Numbered from the stretch's first letter, positions 44,604 to 57,819 are shown. The stretch is 64,000 bases of DNA from Pleurostoma richardsiae (GCA_030052745.1 JANBVO010000001.1:682001-746000), one strand, 5' to 3'. Notes: generated by a model from the letters alone, not told the origin. Program-made: numbers and translations.

Positions 44604-46582
44604 ATGAGCGGCAGTGACACGGAGAAGGCCACTGAGGTCCGTGATGCCGCCGGCCTCGGTGAGGTCGGGGTCATCACGGACATGCCGCCAGACCCCGATG
44701 CACATCTGAGCGACGAAGAAAAAGCGGCGATCGTAAGTACCCCACTTCCCGGCCGAAAACACAATGCGATTGTCCTGCCCGAGTTCGCCCATTCTGACGA
44801 TGCTTCTCTCCTAGGACCGGAAGCTTGTTCGCCGTCTAGATTGGATTCTCATCCCTTGGGTAAGTCAGACAGACAGACCGCCTGGTCTAACACTCTCGTC
44901 ACTCCAGCCCTCTTGTTCCCGGCCGTTTCATGTGACAGGCCCTTCCGTCTGCACTGTCGTACAGTCACATGGGCAGACAGCGGCGCTGACACCAGAGACA
45001 GCTTTGTCTTCTCTACCTCCTGGCATTTCTTGACCGGACCAATATCGGAAATGCAAAGATCGCAGGTCTCAGCAAGACTCTCCACCTCAGCACGGGCGAC
45101 TACAATGCCAGCCTTACGATATTCTTCGTTTCGTATGCCGTCTTCGAGCCGCTCACCAACGTTCTGTTGAAGCGCATGCGGCCCTCGGTCTTCATCCCCA
45201 TCATTATGTAAGCCTCTTACTCTTCATCATCTCCCAAATGCTCCCTGCATCCGCCCCGTCCTCAAGATATGGCAAGAGCAGGGAATGGAGGGAAGGATAA
45301 GTGTAAAGCTGACGCTCTGATCTCGTAGGGTGCTCTGGGGGGCCTGCATGCTCGGCATGGGTTTCGTTACGAATTGGTCCGGCCTGATGGCTGCGCGATG
45401 GTTCCTTGGACTGGCTGAAGCTGGTCTCTTCCCGGGCATTAATTATTATTTGTCCTGCTGGTATGGATCCATTCTGTTGGGACAGTAGACAACACCGAAA
45501 AGGTACCCCGACTCACTGTGCTACAGGTACAAGCGATCCGAGTTTGGCATTCGAGCTGTACGTTGGATGAGTTCTCCTCAAGGTCGTTCAGGACTCTGAT
45601 TGATATAAAACCATTTTAGGCAATCTTCTTCTCGGCCGCCGCCGTGTCCGGTTCCTTCGGTGGTCTTCTCGCCGCTGCTATCGAGCTCATGGATGGCATC
45701 AGGGGCCACCCGGGTTGGGCATGGATCTTCATTCTTGAGGGTATATTGACCATTCTCTTCGGCATCGCCTCGTTCTGGATGGTGCACGACTTCCCCGACG
45801 AAGCTCGCTTCCTCTCACATGACGACCGCACGCGCGTAGTGCGCCGCCTCAAGCTCGACCAGCAGTCGTCGGCCGAGCACGAGGAATTCCGGATGTCGTA
45901 CTTCTGGTCTGCGATTCGCGACTGGAAGATGTGGCTAGGCATGACCATCTACATGGGGTGTGACATGCCGCTGTACGCCTTCAGCCTCTTCCTCCCCAGC
46001 ATCATCCGCGACCTCGGCTGGGCCACCAGCACCGTCCGCGCCCAGCTCATGTCCGTACCGCCTTACGCCGTAGCCGCGGTTCTGACTATCGCGATTGGAT
46101 ACATCGCCGATCGCACGCGCCAACGCGGCCTGTGCAACATCCTCGTGTCGCTGCTCGGTATCGCGGGCTTCGCCATGCTGCTCGGCAGTGCAAGCCCAGG
46201 CGTGCAGTACGCGGGGACATTTCTCGGTGCGCTGGGCATCTACCCCTGCATCTCCAACACCATCTCGTGGATGGCCAACAACATCGAAGGAGTGTACAAG
46301 CGCGGCGTAGTGTTGGGCTTCGTCATCGGGTGGGGCAACCTTAACGGCGTCGTCTCCTCCAACATCTACTTCGATGCGCCGCGCTACCTGCAGGGCCATG
46401 GCATCGTCATGGCGTACATGGCGGTCTTCCTTTTTGGGGGCTCGCTGCTCATGACCATCCTGCTCCGGAGGGAGAACGCGCGGCGGAGGCGCGGGGACCG
46501 CAACGAGTGGATCAGGGGTCTCAGCGAGAAGGAGATCGAGCTGCTGGGCGACCGGAGGCCGGACTTCCTCTACACGACCTGA
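44604..46582 (+). CDS. MFS transporter, Dal5/Tna1-like
   Basis: Exons 44604-44732, 44815-44859, 45002-45207, 45329-45460, 45527-45557 and 45620-46582 encode 501 residues. The rebuilt sequence reads VRRLDWILIPW/LCLLYLLAFLDRTNIGNAK, a hallmark of the nicotinate/vitamin and organic-anion group, followed by FEPLTNVLLKRMRPSVFIP, GLAEAGLFPGINYYLSCWYKRSE and FGGLLAAAIELMDGIRGHPG. Twelve hydrophobic segments are present. The 31-nt exon 5 and the 45-nt exon 2 are short but needed for the frame. The protein acts at the plasma membrane; the substrate is unknown. A frame extension at the 5' end begins with a non-ATG codon and was not used. The gene stands alone between two gene-poor stretches. Confidence 0.92.
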
Positions 46583-49373
46583 GGATTGTCCGTCGTCTTG
46601 CTTCTCGTTTCGGCCGCTTACTCATCTTTGCTTTGCTTGGAGATGTGGTGCGTCGGGATGCTTTTGGAGGCTTTCTCTCGGCGACCGGTGCGGCGCCCCG
46701 GGCAGCTGGGGCAAGACAGCTGCATCTTGCTCACCTTTCTTCCGTCTTTCTCTTTTCCGCTGCATATACCGTGCTCAAGAGATGGATACCCATTCGTTTT
46801 ATATTTGCATCCTCCGGCCAACAGGCATCTTCTGCGCCGTGATGTTTTCCCTTCTGTGTGGAGTGGCAGAGTGCCTGGTGTGGCGGCCAAGAGCGGTCGC
46901 CTGGTAGGTAGCTAGCCCCCCTCTTCTATAATCATGGATCTGTTATACAGCTTGCCGCTATGGCACTTTTGGTATATATCTCGAAAAGAGAAAAATATAA
47001 TCACCCGATGGCAACTCGAGCCACAGGCTCAGGGTCAGTCTTCAATGTGTCCGTCTTGTTCGTTGCCGTCGCTTGCCTGCTCCTCTCTGAAATGGCTCCT
47101 TGTCGGTATGCATTCAGGTAGCCATCCCACTCTCTACTTAAAGCAGATCTAGGTCACTGACCGCATCTAGACAACCTGAGAGTCGTGCCATCGTCGGTCT
47201 CGTCCGAGGGCTCTCACTGCCGCCGTCAACGACAGTCCGAAGGACTGTGGGACCACAGACACTAGTGGTGTTCGCTACAGCTGCGAGGCTCTCCGCGGAC
47301 AGGTCTGACTGGGTGCTGCCGAGCGCCGTTCCGCTGGGGACGTTGTGCATCGACGGGCAAGGTCCCTCGAGCGTATGCCTTGTCACGTCATCCAGCTTCA
47401 AGGACATGCTACAGGGTCGGTTGCCGTAGGACGAGCGTTTTTGTTGTTTGCGGCGCACGGAAGCCGATCGAGCCCTCCTGTAACGATGGAAGACGGGTCT
47501 ATGACCCATCTTAGTGCAGGACATGGGCCGTGGCCCATCTGAGTGTTGGTTTGATACATCGTGTCAGCCAACCCTTCCACTCGACGGTCATCAGTTAGCC
47601 GCCTCTTTCATGATCAAATCGGTCGCTTTGTCGTGATCCTCTTTCAAGCCAGCTTCTTTTGTGCTGTCTCGTACCTTCGTACCCAGCACCCATTAATTGA
47701 CCAATCAAAAGGCGAGTAGTGACTGGCCTGGTGGGGTCAAAGAAGCACAGGCCAGCAAGGCATGATGTTTCCGTTCCAGCCTCCGTATCCGCGACCGTGA
47801 CGACCTCGCGTGGAGACTGCAGCCCTCCTGCGCCCGCAGTCCAAGTCGAATGGTGAGCAAGAGATTCTTTGAGATATGGTATCAGTGACATCTCTGCAGG
47901 ACTTCCAATGCTGACCATTTGTTTCAATAGAATGTCTCGCGTGACAACCTTCTGGCAGTGATCATGATCTGGACTCGCCGCAACAGGATCGACTCGTACC
48001 TAGACAAAGACAAAGACAAAGACAAATCGAGTCAAAGAGAGCACAGGAATCCGTGGTCTCTCCGGCGGCATTCTGATCGACTGCCTTATCGTAATAACAC
48101 GCGCATGCTTCACGAGCCGACACAAGCCAAGAGCCTTCTCATCGCGCGAACACTGGACCAGTTGGGGCTCCTGCCCTCCATGAAGGAACAGTTCGAGTTA
48201 TTCCTTATTCTGCGGCTCAAATAATGGATTCGCATGCGCTCATCTTCTCGCGACCATGGAGGTAGTGATGCGTGATGACAAGCTAAACTTGGTAAATACT
48301 GGAATTCTGCAACGTGGACATAACATCCCTACCTATCCCAGGGCACGCAATATTGGGGGCTACTTGGCCTGGAGCGATTCATTGCTCGCCGACACAGGAG
48401 CAATAGGTACCGCTCTTCGATTCATACAATTTCAATGTTGTCGAAACAAGAATCCAGCGGTTCTAGCACAGCGGGCGGTGCAGTGGTTTGGTAGATGATA
48501 GCCGGCGTCGTTGAAGGTTTATGTGACAAGGCATCTCGAGACCGGAACTTCAGAGCGACGGCCTCAGCCATCAGTGAGCTGCTTTCTGCCATACCATTCC
48601 ACACTAATTTCTTCTCCCCACTACGGCCTTTGACTATCGCCCAAGGGCCGGCTGCCCGCGGCCCGCAAAGCACCGACTGTTTACCCCAGTGCTATTACAG
48701 CGCCGGCTTTTGCCAAGAATCCGCAAGTGTCGAGGCTTGGAGGGTCCCTCTGAGGGTCCCCCGGTTATTCTAGCCGGGTACCCGAGGTGTCTAGCTATAA
48801 CTTACTCTGATTCCTGACGCTGACGGTGTTCTGCTTCACAGAGTGCGACGCTACTAGAAGAGATATTCAGAGGAACACTGTGGTCCTGAGAGACTACGTC
48901 CAGGAGGCCTGTGTATTTGGAACGTCCTGCGCCTCTTACGCGCCTCTGAAGTCACGCCGAAAGTCTTACGCGGCACGAATCCACTCTGCTTTTCTACGAC
49001 GCAAAGCAGTGTCTCTCGGGACGGATGGAATCCAATCAGGTTTCACGGAGCGCATTGCGAAAGCAGCCCACAGGCAGCAGGTATTTCACGCATGTCGCCA
49101 GAGGCGCAACCGTCAGTCATTCAACGTGGTCCGGAAGTCGGAGCGGCGGAGCCAGCGGGTCTGATGGCGTTTGCCTTCCTTTGTCCGCCATCTTCTCTCC
49201 CGCAGCGCCCAACTGCCTGGATTTCTCCGTGCCAATGAGGTTGTCCTGGTTCCTGACGGCCCCTGGACGCGAGTCATTTCAGCTCCCGGGAACCGGGTGA
49301 TTCACGCTGGGTGGCTGCAAGGTTGTCTCGTTTGCCCCTTGCTGCCCCTGGCTAAATCCCGAGTGGGTGGATC

Positions 49374-49412
49374 TTATCGATAAAAGGTGGGCAATGCGTC
49401 GATAAGGATAAG
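49374..49412 (+). promoter_or_regulatory. Cluster of four GATA cores
   Basis: The palindrome TTATCGATAA at 49374-49383 holds two opposed GATA cores, and GATAAGGATAAG at 49401-49412 holds two in tandem. They lie about 730 bp upstream of the wall-protein start codon. Confidence 0.45.
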
Positions 49413-49852
49413 CCTCTTCCAACGTCGGTGCCGTGTGGGCCGCCATCATTGGCCGACCACGACCGAGCCTTTGCCGTGGTGGACTCAACCCTGTGGATCC
49501 CATGAATAAAGACTGAAAAATCAGAACAAAATTCTCGCGGGTCTAGATGCCCGACTCAAAGGACAGGCTGCTAACAAGTGCTAGTATGAGCTACCTCTAC
49601 GGCATCTCGGGGATAAGGATGACGGTGCTTGCCGGCCGTCCGGCTGTTGCTCGCCAAGTACCTGTGTTAGGTCGAGCTCCCGGAACCCTCTCCACCGCTG
49701 CCAACCCGTCGGAATCCTTTGGGAAGATAAGTGGAGGTTTCTTCTAGATGATCTCCATTGCTAGTCAGTGGCTCGAAATCGAAGCCCGTGTCCGCTCTTT
49801 GTGGCATGCGGGATCTGGAGATACTATCTCTCCGGGTTAGGCAGATCCAGGG

Positions 49853-49858
49853 TATAAA
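49853..49858 (+). promoter_or_regulatory. TATA box candidate of the wall-protein gene
   Basis: TATAAA in GGGTATAAAGGC, 285 bp before the start codon, followed by long CT-rich tracts typical of highly expressed fungal promoters. Confidence 0.55.
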
Positions 49859-50142
49859 GGCAGCACCCATCAAGGATCCTGTCCGGGTCCTGTCTAGTGA
49901 GGTCCAACAATCCCCCTGGTGGTATCAGTTCCTTTACTCCTTCTCTTTAGCTGTGTGTATATGCCCAGATTGTGGCAGGCCACTCCTTCGTCCCTGACGA
50001 CTTGAAGACTTCACTCCTTCCTCCTTTTGCATAAGTTCACTCCAGGATTCGGCTCACTTGACCGGTTTCCTCTTTACTTCCTTTTCTCCTTCTTCTTGAC
50101 AACGTCATCACAACGGTCGATCCGATCACCACCTTCATCACA

Positions 50143-51060
50143 ATGTATTCCTCTATTCTTATTTCGCTGCTTGCTATCGCCGCGCCAGCCGTGGCAGATT
50201 CAGTCAGTGTCACTCCCCACGACAGCTACTCCTCCTCCGTTGGAGTCCTGGGTTGCAAGATCAACACCAACCGCGTCGCCTACTGGCCGGGCTCCGTGGA
50301 CTGCAACAAAATCTGCATCAAGCTGTCCTACGAGGACCGTTCCGTCCACCTGCTCCGTATAGACCAGTCCGGTGGTGCTCACGACATTAGCTATGACGCC
50401 TGGAACTACCTGCAAACCGGGCAGTCTGCCACGTCGGACCCCATCACCGGTGGTGGTGTCGATATGGAGTATGAGGAGGTCGACGCCTCTGAGTGCGCGT
50501 CGCTCATCAACACCGACGGCAACAAGCTGCCGCTCAGCGCGTCCAACAGCATCAACTACGTTGCTAGCTGCATCTCTGACTCCAGCAGCTGGGTCGGCAG
50601 CAACTACGTCCTGTACAACATCGTCGACTCCATCTGCGCCTGGGGCTACGACGAGACGTGCACGCTCAACCTGGACGAGAGCAACCAGCCGACCTGCCCG
50701 CACACCCTGGGCCTAGTGACCCCCCTGACCGGAGACAGCGTGTACAACATTGAGTACGGGACCGGCGCGGTCGTGGATGCGTCCACGGGCCAGGTGTCTT
50801 CTAAGACCAGGCGCAGTGCGAACTCCACTTCCTCCGGCAACTCTCCCTACCGCAGCTTTCCCCACGGCAACTCTCCCTACAGCAACTCTTCCTACGGCAA
50901 CTCTCCCTACAGCAACTCTTCCTACGGCAACTCTTCCTGCGGCAACTCTTCCTACTCGTACAGCCGCGCGGTCAGTGGCGCTGTCGTGGGTGCCCAGATG
51001 CCCGCCGGCCTGGCGCTGGTCTCGGGCGCTGTTGCGGCCGCCGTTCTGGCCCTGATTTGA
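50143..51060 (+). CDS. GPI-type secreted protein with Ser/Asn/Tyr repeats
   Basis: One exon of 305 residues. A signal peptide covers about 1-19 (LISLLAIAAPAVA). The mature N-terminal part (about 20-205) resembles fungal secreted proteins with a barwin/expansin-like barrel: GCKINTNRVAYWPGSVDC, then CIKLSYEDRSVHLLRIDQSG. About ten Cys are present. From about 228 the chain becomes a repeat of GNSPYSNSSY-type decapeptides with many N-glycosylation sites. The last 20 residues (MPAGLALVSGAVAAAVLALI) are hydrophobic, as in GPI-anchored proteins. It is probably on the cell surface or in the wall. The repeats are nearly identical at DNA level (50838-50955), so their number may vary between strains. 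Confidence 0.88.
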   Translation: MYSSILISLLAIAAPAVADSVSVTPHDSYSSSVGVLGCKINTNRVAYWPGSVDCNKICIKLSYEDRSVHLLRIDQSGGAHDISYDAWNYLQTGQSATSDPITGGGVDMEYEEVDASECASLINTDGNKLPLSASNSINYVASCISDSSSWVGSNYVLYNIVDSICAWGYDETCTLNLDESNQPTCPHTLGLVTPLTGDSVYNIEYGTGAVVDASTGQVSSKTRRSANSTSSGNSPYRSFPHGNSPYSNSSYGNSPYSNSSYGNSSCGNSSYSYSRAVSGAVVGAQMPAGLALVSGAVAAAVLALI

Positions 51061-53827
51061 TTGACCAGCTTCGGGAACTTTCCATTTATTTCACAGCCCC
51101 TTGACTGGGTGATTCAACGTATATATACTAAAGGCTCTTTGTCGGACTTATGGTTTGTCTGGGATGGGCGTAGGAATGTTTTATAGACAGTATCCGACAG
51201 GATGGAACAGAATGACATGGGATATGAATATGGAATAGACTATCGCTTCAACACCTTAAAACCTTGAGCTTCGAGGCGCCTTGCAGACTTCAACCTTGAA
51301 TAAATGGGATGCTATCCTGGTGCATCTAGTGAGACGGAAGATGAGCGGTCTTCTCGACCACACATGACCGGTTCCAAGACCACCAGGGAATCAAACACTG
51401 TATATGGTGAGCCCGCTCAGGGGTGTACGGGTCAGTTCTAATAGGGCCTGGGCGGAATTGATTATGAGCAGTACCATGACACGCATACTCGTCCGGGCAG
51501 CCCGCCAAGAAGCAGCATCCACGTGCTTGGACTTTACATATTCACACACCCTACCTAGTCTTCTTACCTATGCACCTAGAACAGCTGGGAATTGGAGGTT
51601 CCTACCCCGGGGTGTTGTCCAGGTGTTCGATCTGGGATTGCGTGGATCCCAGTGGCATCAGCGGTCGAAGGACACACTCGAGTGCTCTACACCAAAGAAG
51701 CCGGCCCCGAAAGGCTACATTGACATTCCTCCCTGTAGTTAGATCTGGCGTTTGCTCGGTCTACCCTTAAGGGACAAAAATACATGAGCAGATACGCGCC
51801 ATTTGCGAATGGCGATGCGCATGGCGATGCGCTTTCATTATCGTCATGAATGATTGAGGAGACAGACCCAACAACACCTGGGGCGTTGCTCTTCACGGAT
51901 CTGCCCTGGAAGCACTTCTTTTCCTGCGCTTTAACAAGCTGCAGCTTGTGCCAACGACTATGTTATGTGATGTGGTACCAGGGCCCTGGTTTCTCAGGGT
52001 GGCAAGTCCTCGCACAGCTGCGGCCGATCTATCGATAATGCGCTGCAGTGCATCGGGCCCCTAGGACTTGCGTGGGATTAATTACACATTGGCCAAGTCC
52101 ATCTCCATTCTCCTTCTCCCTCGTCGCTCTTCCTCGGTCGATCCAGCTATGATTTCCCCGGGGGCGGTAAAGGGTCGGTGACAGGGATGAAGGCAGCTGA
52201 CGGGATCTCTCCAGCTATCGACGCAGCTTGCGACTCTTCGTGTCACCGCTCGCGGGACCCCTCCGGCCAATGGTCAGTGCAGTCGGGGTCCTGGAGATGC
52301 AGGCAGCCAACGCATCTTCCCGTCCGCGAATTGCCCGCGGCAAGGGTTTCCGATCCGGAACAGGCAGAGGATAGCGAGACAGTTTGATTCCCTTGTCATC
52401 GCTAGCTTGCCACTTCCCAGGCTGGGCGAACCGGATCGAGGCCGCACATCGGCTTCTTACTTCAAGTCACGGGAACGCGGCAAACTATCTATCTTGCCCC
52501 GGTCTGGGAATACAGACGAGCTAATTTCAATAGGCAAGGCTTGTCTCTCCGCTCAATAGACTGGTGCACCACCATAGCCATATGCCTGAGATGACAGGTC
52601 ATGTTGGTTCGATACAGGGGATTAGGCATGAAGTTGATGTTGGCATGCAATGCAGTGGCTTTTGTCGAAGTGTAAGTGCCTGGTAAGTTTGCGTGGCGTT
52701 TTGGGGCGCGACCAACCTACAAAAAGCTACTCGGACGCTGCTTTCTGCGTTGTTTTTTTGTGCCTGAGCGAGTGGCTTCGCCTGTCGAGGGTCATCCTCG
52801 ACGGGACTCGCCCCGGCTGGCTGTCTCTCCCCTCCCGCGCCGTACCCCGCGCTTCCAGAAGATAGACACACAGACAAAGCGGCTTTCTTCGAGCTTCGGC
52901 ATGGCGGGGCGCCTCTCACTTTGGCGTGCCGGTCTCTTGTCTCTTCCATCTTAGTCATAGCTGCCGTTGTCTCGGTTGCATGCCCGATGTCTCTGGCGTA
53001 ACCCGTCCCCAATTACTTGCATGCCACTAATGCTATTTTACCCCACGCCGATCCAACGTCGACGTTGGCTAGAGCTCTTGTCGATCTGGCATTGTTTGTT
53101 GAAACCACTGAGAGGCAGGCAGTATGGCCTGCATCTGAGACACTGGAACGGCCGAATGGGAAATTGCCATGTCACGCAGAATTCTTCAACGCCGCTCGAC
53201 TTCACCATCGCTGCTCCTCCATGACTTCAGCCCAAGATGTGTTCTGTTTCTGTCTCTGCTGTTGTTGACTTGTCTCAGCTCCCCGCACGTTTATCTCATC
53301 TCATCGAGCACAGTAATGATTCCCCTTTCTTTGATCTCTGCATGTACCTCAGCCAGGCTGGAGGAGCAGAAATGCGGTGGCTCTTTTGGCTGCAGCGTCC
53401 TGCATCTTCAACCCAATCAAGCATTCTAGTGCCAGCACATTTGGGTGACACGAGCAAATTTACCTCGACACTTTTGGTCTTTTTTCGAGTCCTTTGCATT
53501 ATCCTGTCACGTCACTCCGGGAGATTTTGTACAGGTCGTAAGTAGCCCTCGTTCCCAAGGGCTCTGTCACTTTCCGTGACCTTTGAACTCACGTCGATGT
53601 AACTCACCTGCGATTCACCTTGAGCCTTGCTAGGTTCACTTCCTCACCAATGCTTCTTAGGGATACCTAGGTAAGGGAATTCTATTAGGTATCTACTACC
53701 ATGCCTGAGTCCAAACAGACTTAATCTCGTGAAGCATTTCAGGATCGTAGAGGTATTTGATACCGCTCTAGTTACTCGACCGTCCCTTCTACCAACATAA
53801 TATCCGCATCGCCAGACTCTTCTGCTG
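51061..53827. other. Gene-poor stretch
   Basis: Contains a small direct repeat based on GGCGATGCGC near 51814-51836 and scattered short frames. No gene is supported. Confidence 0.5.
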
Positions 53828-54881
53828 GTGACGCTACACTGCATCCGCCCGTCTCTCAATCTATTCTCATATCAATTTCCGACACCTCTCTCACTAAGCG
53901 GGATCTTTCTCGGTCACTTGGACCTGTCTCTCTCCAATCGCTGTACCTTGTCCCTTTCTCCACCATCCTCCCCGTTCTCTTCAGCCGGCGGCTGCAGAAA
54001 TCTGTTCTTCCCTTGTATCACCTCCTCACAAAGGCGAATCTCCTGCTGGCGAGAGACTTGCAACTGCCTTTTGTCCTTGACTCGTCTTTGTCATCCTTCG
54101 AAAAGCAACATTCATTTGACGTGTAGTGAGACGGCGACTGCACCTTGACTACTTCTCATGCAGTTGGAGGCTCCAAGTCATTAGTCACGTCCTTTCACTC
54201 CGAATTTGATCAACTCTCTTTCGGCCGTTGTTGGTGGTGCTGCTGCCAGGCCAGCCGCTCTCGCCTCGTTCTTTCCCTCTACGAAATCGGTGAATCGATC
54301 GCACCTTCCCTCTCCAGGATTTGTCTCTCTCCTGCACCTCGCACCTGCCGTTCCTTTGCCGCCGCGTACCGACGCCACGGCACGAACCAAAAGGGAAGGC
54401 ACGCTAAAGATACCGGGGGTTTGTCACTTTGTCACTCGGCTTGTCACCTTGTCTCTTCTTCAACTCTTGTCTCCAATTCACTTGTGGCTTGACTTCTCGT
54501 TCGGTGTTGGCAGAAGCCGCAACAGCACCAACACGAGACCCGGCCCTCGCAGCCCATCCACCACCACCACCACCACCACCACCACCTCTCCACCTCCGAC
54601 CACTCACCACCCGCCGCCCACCACCCACCAACGACCTCCTCATCCAGCCTCTCACATGCGCCGTTTCTATTCTGACCCTCCCTTAACAAACCCGACTATA
54701 CCGCGCTTGGTTGGCAGATTGGCGCCTCTCGAGCGCCATCCATCCCCTGTCCCAATTGTCCGCTGCCATCAGTGCAGACCCTCCGTCAGCTGTCAGCCCT
54801 CCGGCTGATCCTGGCCGACCCGACCTTATTTTATCTACCCTCCCAGCTCGGCGAGCGCGGTCTCGCCCCTCCTCTTTCGCG
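53828..54881 (+). other. CT-rich upstream/leader region of the receptor gene
   Basis: About 1 kb of strongly pyrimidine-rich sequence on the plus strand, with an ACC microsatellite at 54558-54586. It suits a long 5' leader, as seen for other fungal signalling genes. The main frame is open upstream of ATG 54882, but without any ATG in frame close by and without conserved sequence. Confidence 0.45.
54558..54586. repeat. (ACC)n microsatellite
   Basis: About ten ACC units in the presumed leader of the receptor gene. Confidence 0.95.
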
Positions 54882-56672
54882 ATGGACGACGGTGTCCTCG
54901 CCCCTGCCCAGATGGTGCTCAAGCCTCACCAGATCAACACGCTCAACAGCTTGGAGCGCACTGGCGCCACTCTGTCACTGGTCGGCGTCTCCCTTGTCAT
55001 CATCAGTTATGCGCTCTTCAAGCGTCTGCGCACGGTTCCCAACACCTTCATTTTCTTCGCCTCCATCGCCAACATCGGTGCCAGCATCGCCTGCGCAATC
55101 GGCTACGATGGTGTCCTCGACCTTCAGACAGACCCCAAGTCGGCTCTCTGCCAGACCCAGGCCTTTCTCTTTGAGTGGTGCGTCGTCTCCTCTATCATCC
55201 TGTTGCTGACTTGCGCCCAGTGAACGAGTGTTTATGGCTAGTGAACTGACCAATCAACATGGTTTCAGGTTCATGCAGTCCGATCCCTGGTGGTCTCTGG
55301 CCATGGCTGTCAACGTCTTTATGGTGTTCTTCTGGTCCTTCAGTCCGACTTTCTTCCGCAAATACGTGTGGCTCTACTGCCTGATTTGCTACGGAATGCC
55401 CGCCATTCCGGCCTTCGTATGTCTCTTTATTAAGACTGACACGAAGGGGAAGATGTATGGTGATGCCACGGTAAGCCCCTCCCCAGCTGGACAGGATCTT
55501 CATTGCATACTTGCTGACGTTTCCCGTCTAGCTGTGGTGCTGGATCGATGCCAATTGGAATTCACTCCGCATCTACACCTACTACTTGCCAATCTGGGTC
55601 TGCATCATTTTGTCCGCTTTGATCTATCTTGCGGTGGGATACCAGGTGTTTCACCAACGCAATCAGTTGCGAAATTTGACCCTCAGTGCCCAGGGCAAGG
55701 AAGTTATATCCTGGGAACATGCAGAGCGGCCTAGGGAGTCCGCAGAGAAGGTAATTCAGACACTACCCTTGGCCATTGCCGCCTTTATCTCGGTCTCTGA
55801 CCTCGACGGCTTCACCGCACCCCTGTGCTCAGCGCCTGATGCTGCTCCTAGACTTTTGCTCCGAGGATCCAAGGCTAACGCAGTCCTTATTCCAGACGCT
55901 TACCGGCCAGCCCGCTTACTACGGCACTGTGACCCACGAGGTGAAGATCACCCGCGATGCCGTTGGCTCTGCTGGCCAGTCCACCGATGAGCCCCCTTCA
56001 CCAACCAGCCCGACTATTGGCCCTGCCACTGCCGGTCCCGTGATGGACTGGTCTACACCTACTGACGCCGGCTCTTGTGCTGCGCCCTCGGCCGCTAGCA
56101 TCGCCCCTTCGGCTGGTGGTGAGCCCTACTACAAGGTCACCTCGCGTGTCACCGCCAACCCTCGTCGTCGTCGCACTGTCTGGAGCAGCCTTGCTAAGGC
56201 GGGTCACCGCTTCGTGCTCAAGTTCCGTAACATGGACCCCGTCAAGCTCGCCTATCTCCGGACGTCATTCGTCTTCGCTATCAGCGTTCTCGTCACCTGG
56301 ACCCCGTCGAGCATCAACCGTGTCTACACCCTCGTGCACCCCCACAGGTTCTCCTACGGCCTCAACATTGCGGCCAGCATCGTCCTTCCGCTGCAGGGCG
56401 TGTGGAATGCTGTCATATACTTCACTACCAGCTGGGCTCTCGTGAAAGAGGAGTGGTTCGACCTGGCAGAGAAGTCGGCCACCCTCCGCAAGCTTCCCTG
56501 GGGCCTAGGCGGTCGAAGCCGCCCCCGCGGCGCTGGCACGAACACTCTCGGCGTCGAGGGAATGGGTCGCAGCCGTAGAATTGTTGATGATCCCAACGCT
56601 GTTGAGATGAGTCCGAGGAGCGGCACCATGAGAGTCGTCCGAGGCGTGGGCCTCGACTCAGAGAGTGTCTGA
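54882..56672 (+). CDS. Seven-helix receptor, cAMP-receptor-like GPCR
   Basis: Exons 54882-55177, 55269-55470, 55532-55750 and 55896-56672 encode 497 residues. Five membrane helices lie at about 28-48, 55-75, 92-120, 131-153 and 180-205. A long third intracellular loop of about 150 residues, rich in Ser, Thr and Pro, follows, then helices six (360-382) and seven (393-416). The layout and motifs (NTFIFFASIANIGASIACAI, TPSSINRVYTL) match the cAR-like receptors of moulds (GprH/Gpr-1 group), which sense carbon or starvation cues and signal through G alpha. The C-terminal tail of about 80 residues carries Arg/Ser stretches that could be phosphorylated. All three introns join family sequence cleanly. 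Confidence 0.93.
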
Positions 56673-57819
56673 CTTTGGTTTTAGTTGCCATGATCAGTGA
56701 GAAGCCCATGGGCTTATACTTGGGAGTTGTGACGCATTGGGTCTATGTGCTTTCGAACCAAAATCATGTACTGCCGGTTTCTACGGTAGGATCGTCGTAT
56801 ACTCAGGACTGTGTCTATGAGTTTGAGGGGGCCAACATGGAGGCAATCTGTGGAGGAGATACCACTTTCATCTTGGCAGACGCCAGAGATGATAACGCTG
56901 CGAGTCCCTGAACCTTTAGTTTATACCTGGGTATATGCTATGCTTGCATGTCTGGCTAGCTGACTCAAAAAAAAAAAAAAAAAAAGGCAAATAGCACTTG
57001 CATTCATATTGATTACCCGTGATTCCATGGCTAGGATGTCGAGTCTCTCTCTTCTGATCCTCTAGCTGAAGACGAGTCTTTTCACTCGCATGCATCAACT
57101 CACAGACTTCCCCTTCTCAGAGTCGCTCTTCAAGCTCACGCCCCTCGCGCTATGTAGCGCGTGTTACTCCCTGCATCCCGAGACGTGGTTCACCTCCGCG
57201 AGGGAGACAATCTTCGTTCACATGAGAACCTTTCAGAAGAGGAAGAATGTGATGAACTCTAAGATGACGATGTAGTCTCGGACAACATCGACGGCCTCGG
57301 AGGAGTCGACTTAGACGGGGTAACCCGAGATAAACACGAAAGGAGGCTTACTAGACATTGCCCACAAACCTTTTAGATGACCGTGAAGAGGTCACACAAA
57401 TATCTTTCATTTGAGCTGTTGCATGTGCAACCTGCCATCTGCATTGCATATTCCTCACGAGATGTGCTCGTCAACTTTTGCTCCGCCTCGTCATCCGACA
57501 ATCAGCCAAACCGGCCTGTCCTATCCCGGATCTCGATTATTGTTGGCTGCTACTGTGATGTATAAACGTGCAGCCCGATTGGCCGAAAAGGATTCTAATA
57601 TCTGGATGATTTTAAGACTATTGTTACATAATGTAGTCTTTGCCCAGAAACGCGCCTGTGATGTGTAGAGTCTACACAGCAAAGCATCTCAAGCAACGAA
57701 AGGTTGACACCGCCAGTTTCTTTCCAAATTGAAGCATCATATGCACCTGATACGGAGACGAGAGACAAATTCGAGACTCTCATATGTTAGTAAATACTAG
57801 GAAAATTCATACTCATGAT
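56673..57819. other. Intergenic, nothing coding recognised
   Basis: Holds a run of 19 A at 56967-56985 and the 3' flanks of two convergent genes. Confidence 0.5.
56967..56985 (+). repeat. A19 homopolymer
   Basis: Nineteen A in a row, about 295 bp after the receptor stop. It could be a simple repeat or the tail of an old retroposed copy; no matching body is seen. Confidence 0.9.

Larger units (their letters stand above)
46583..50142. other. 3.5-kb gene-poor stretch
   Basis: Contains a short (AGACAA)n repeat near 48002-48026, a GATA cluster near 49374 and a TATA box near 49853, the last two belonging to the next gene. No coding frame could be supported. Confidence 0.5.
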
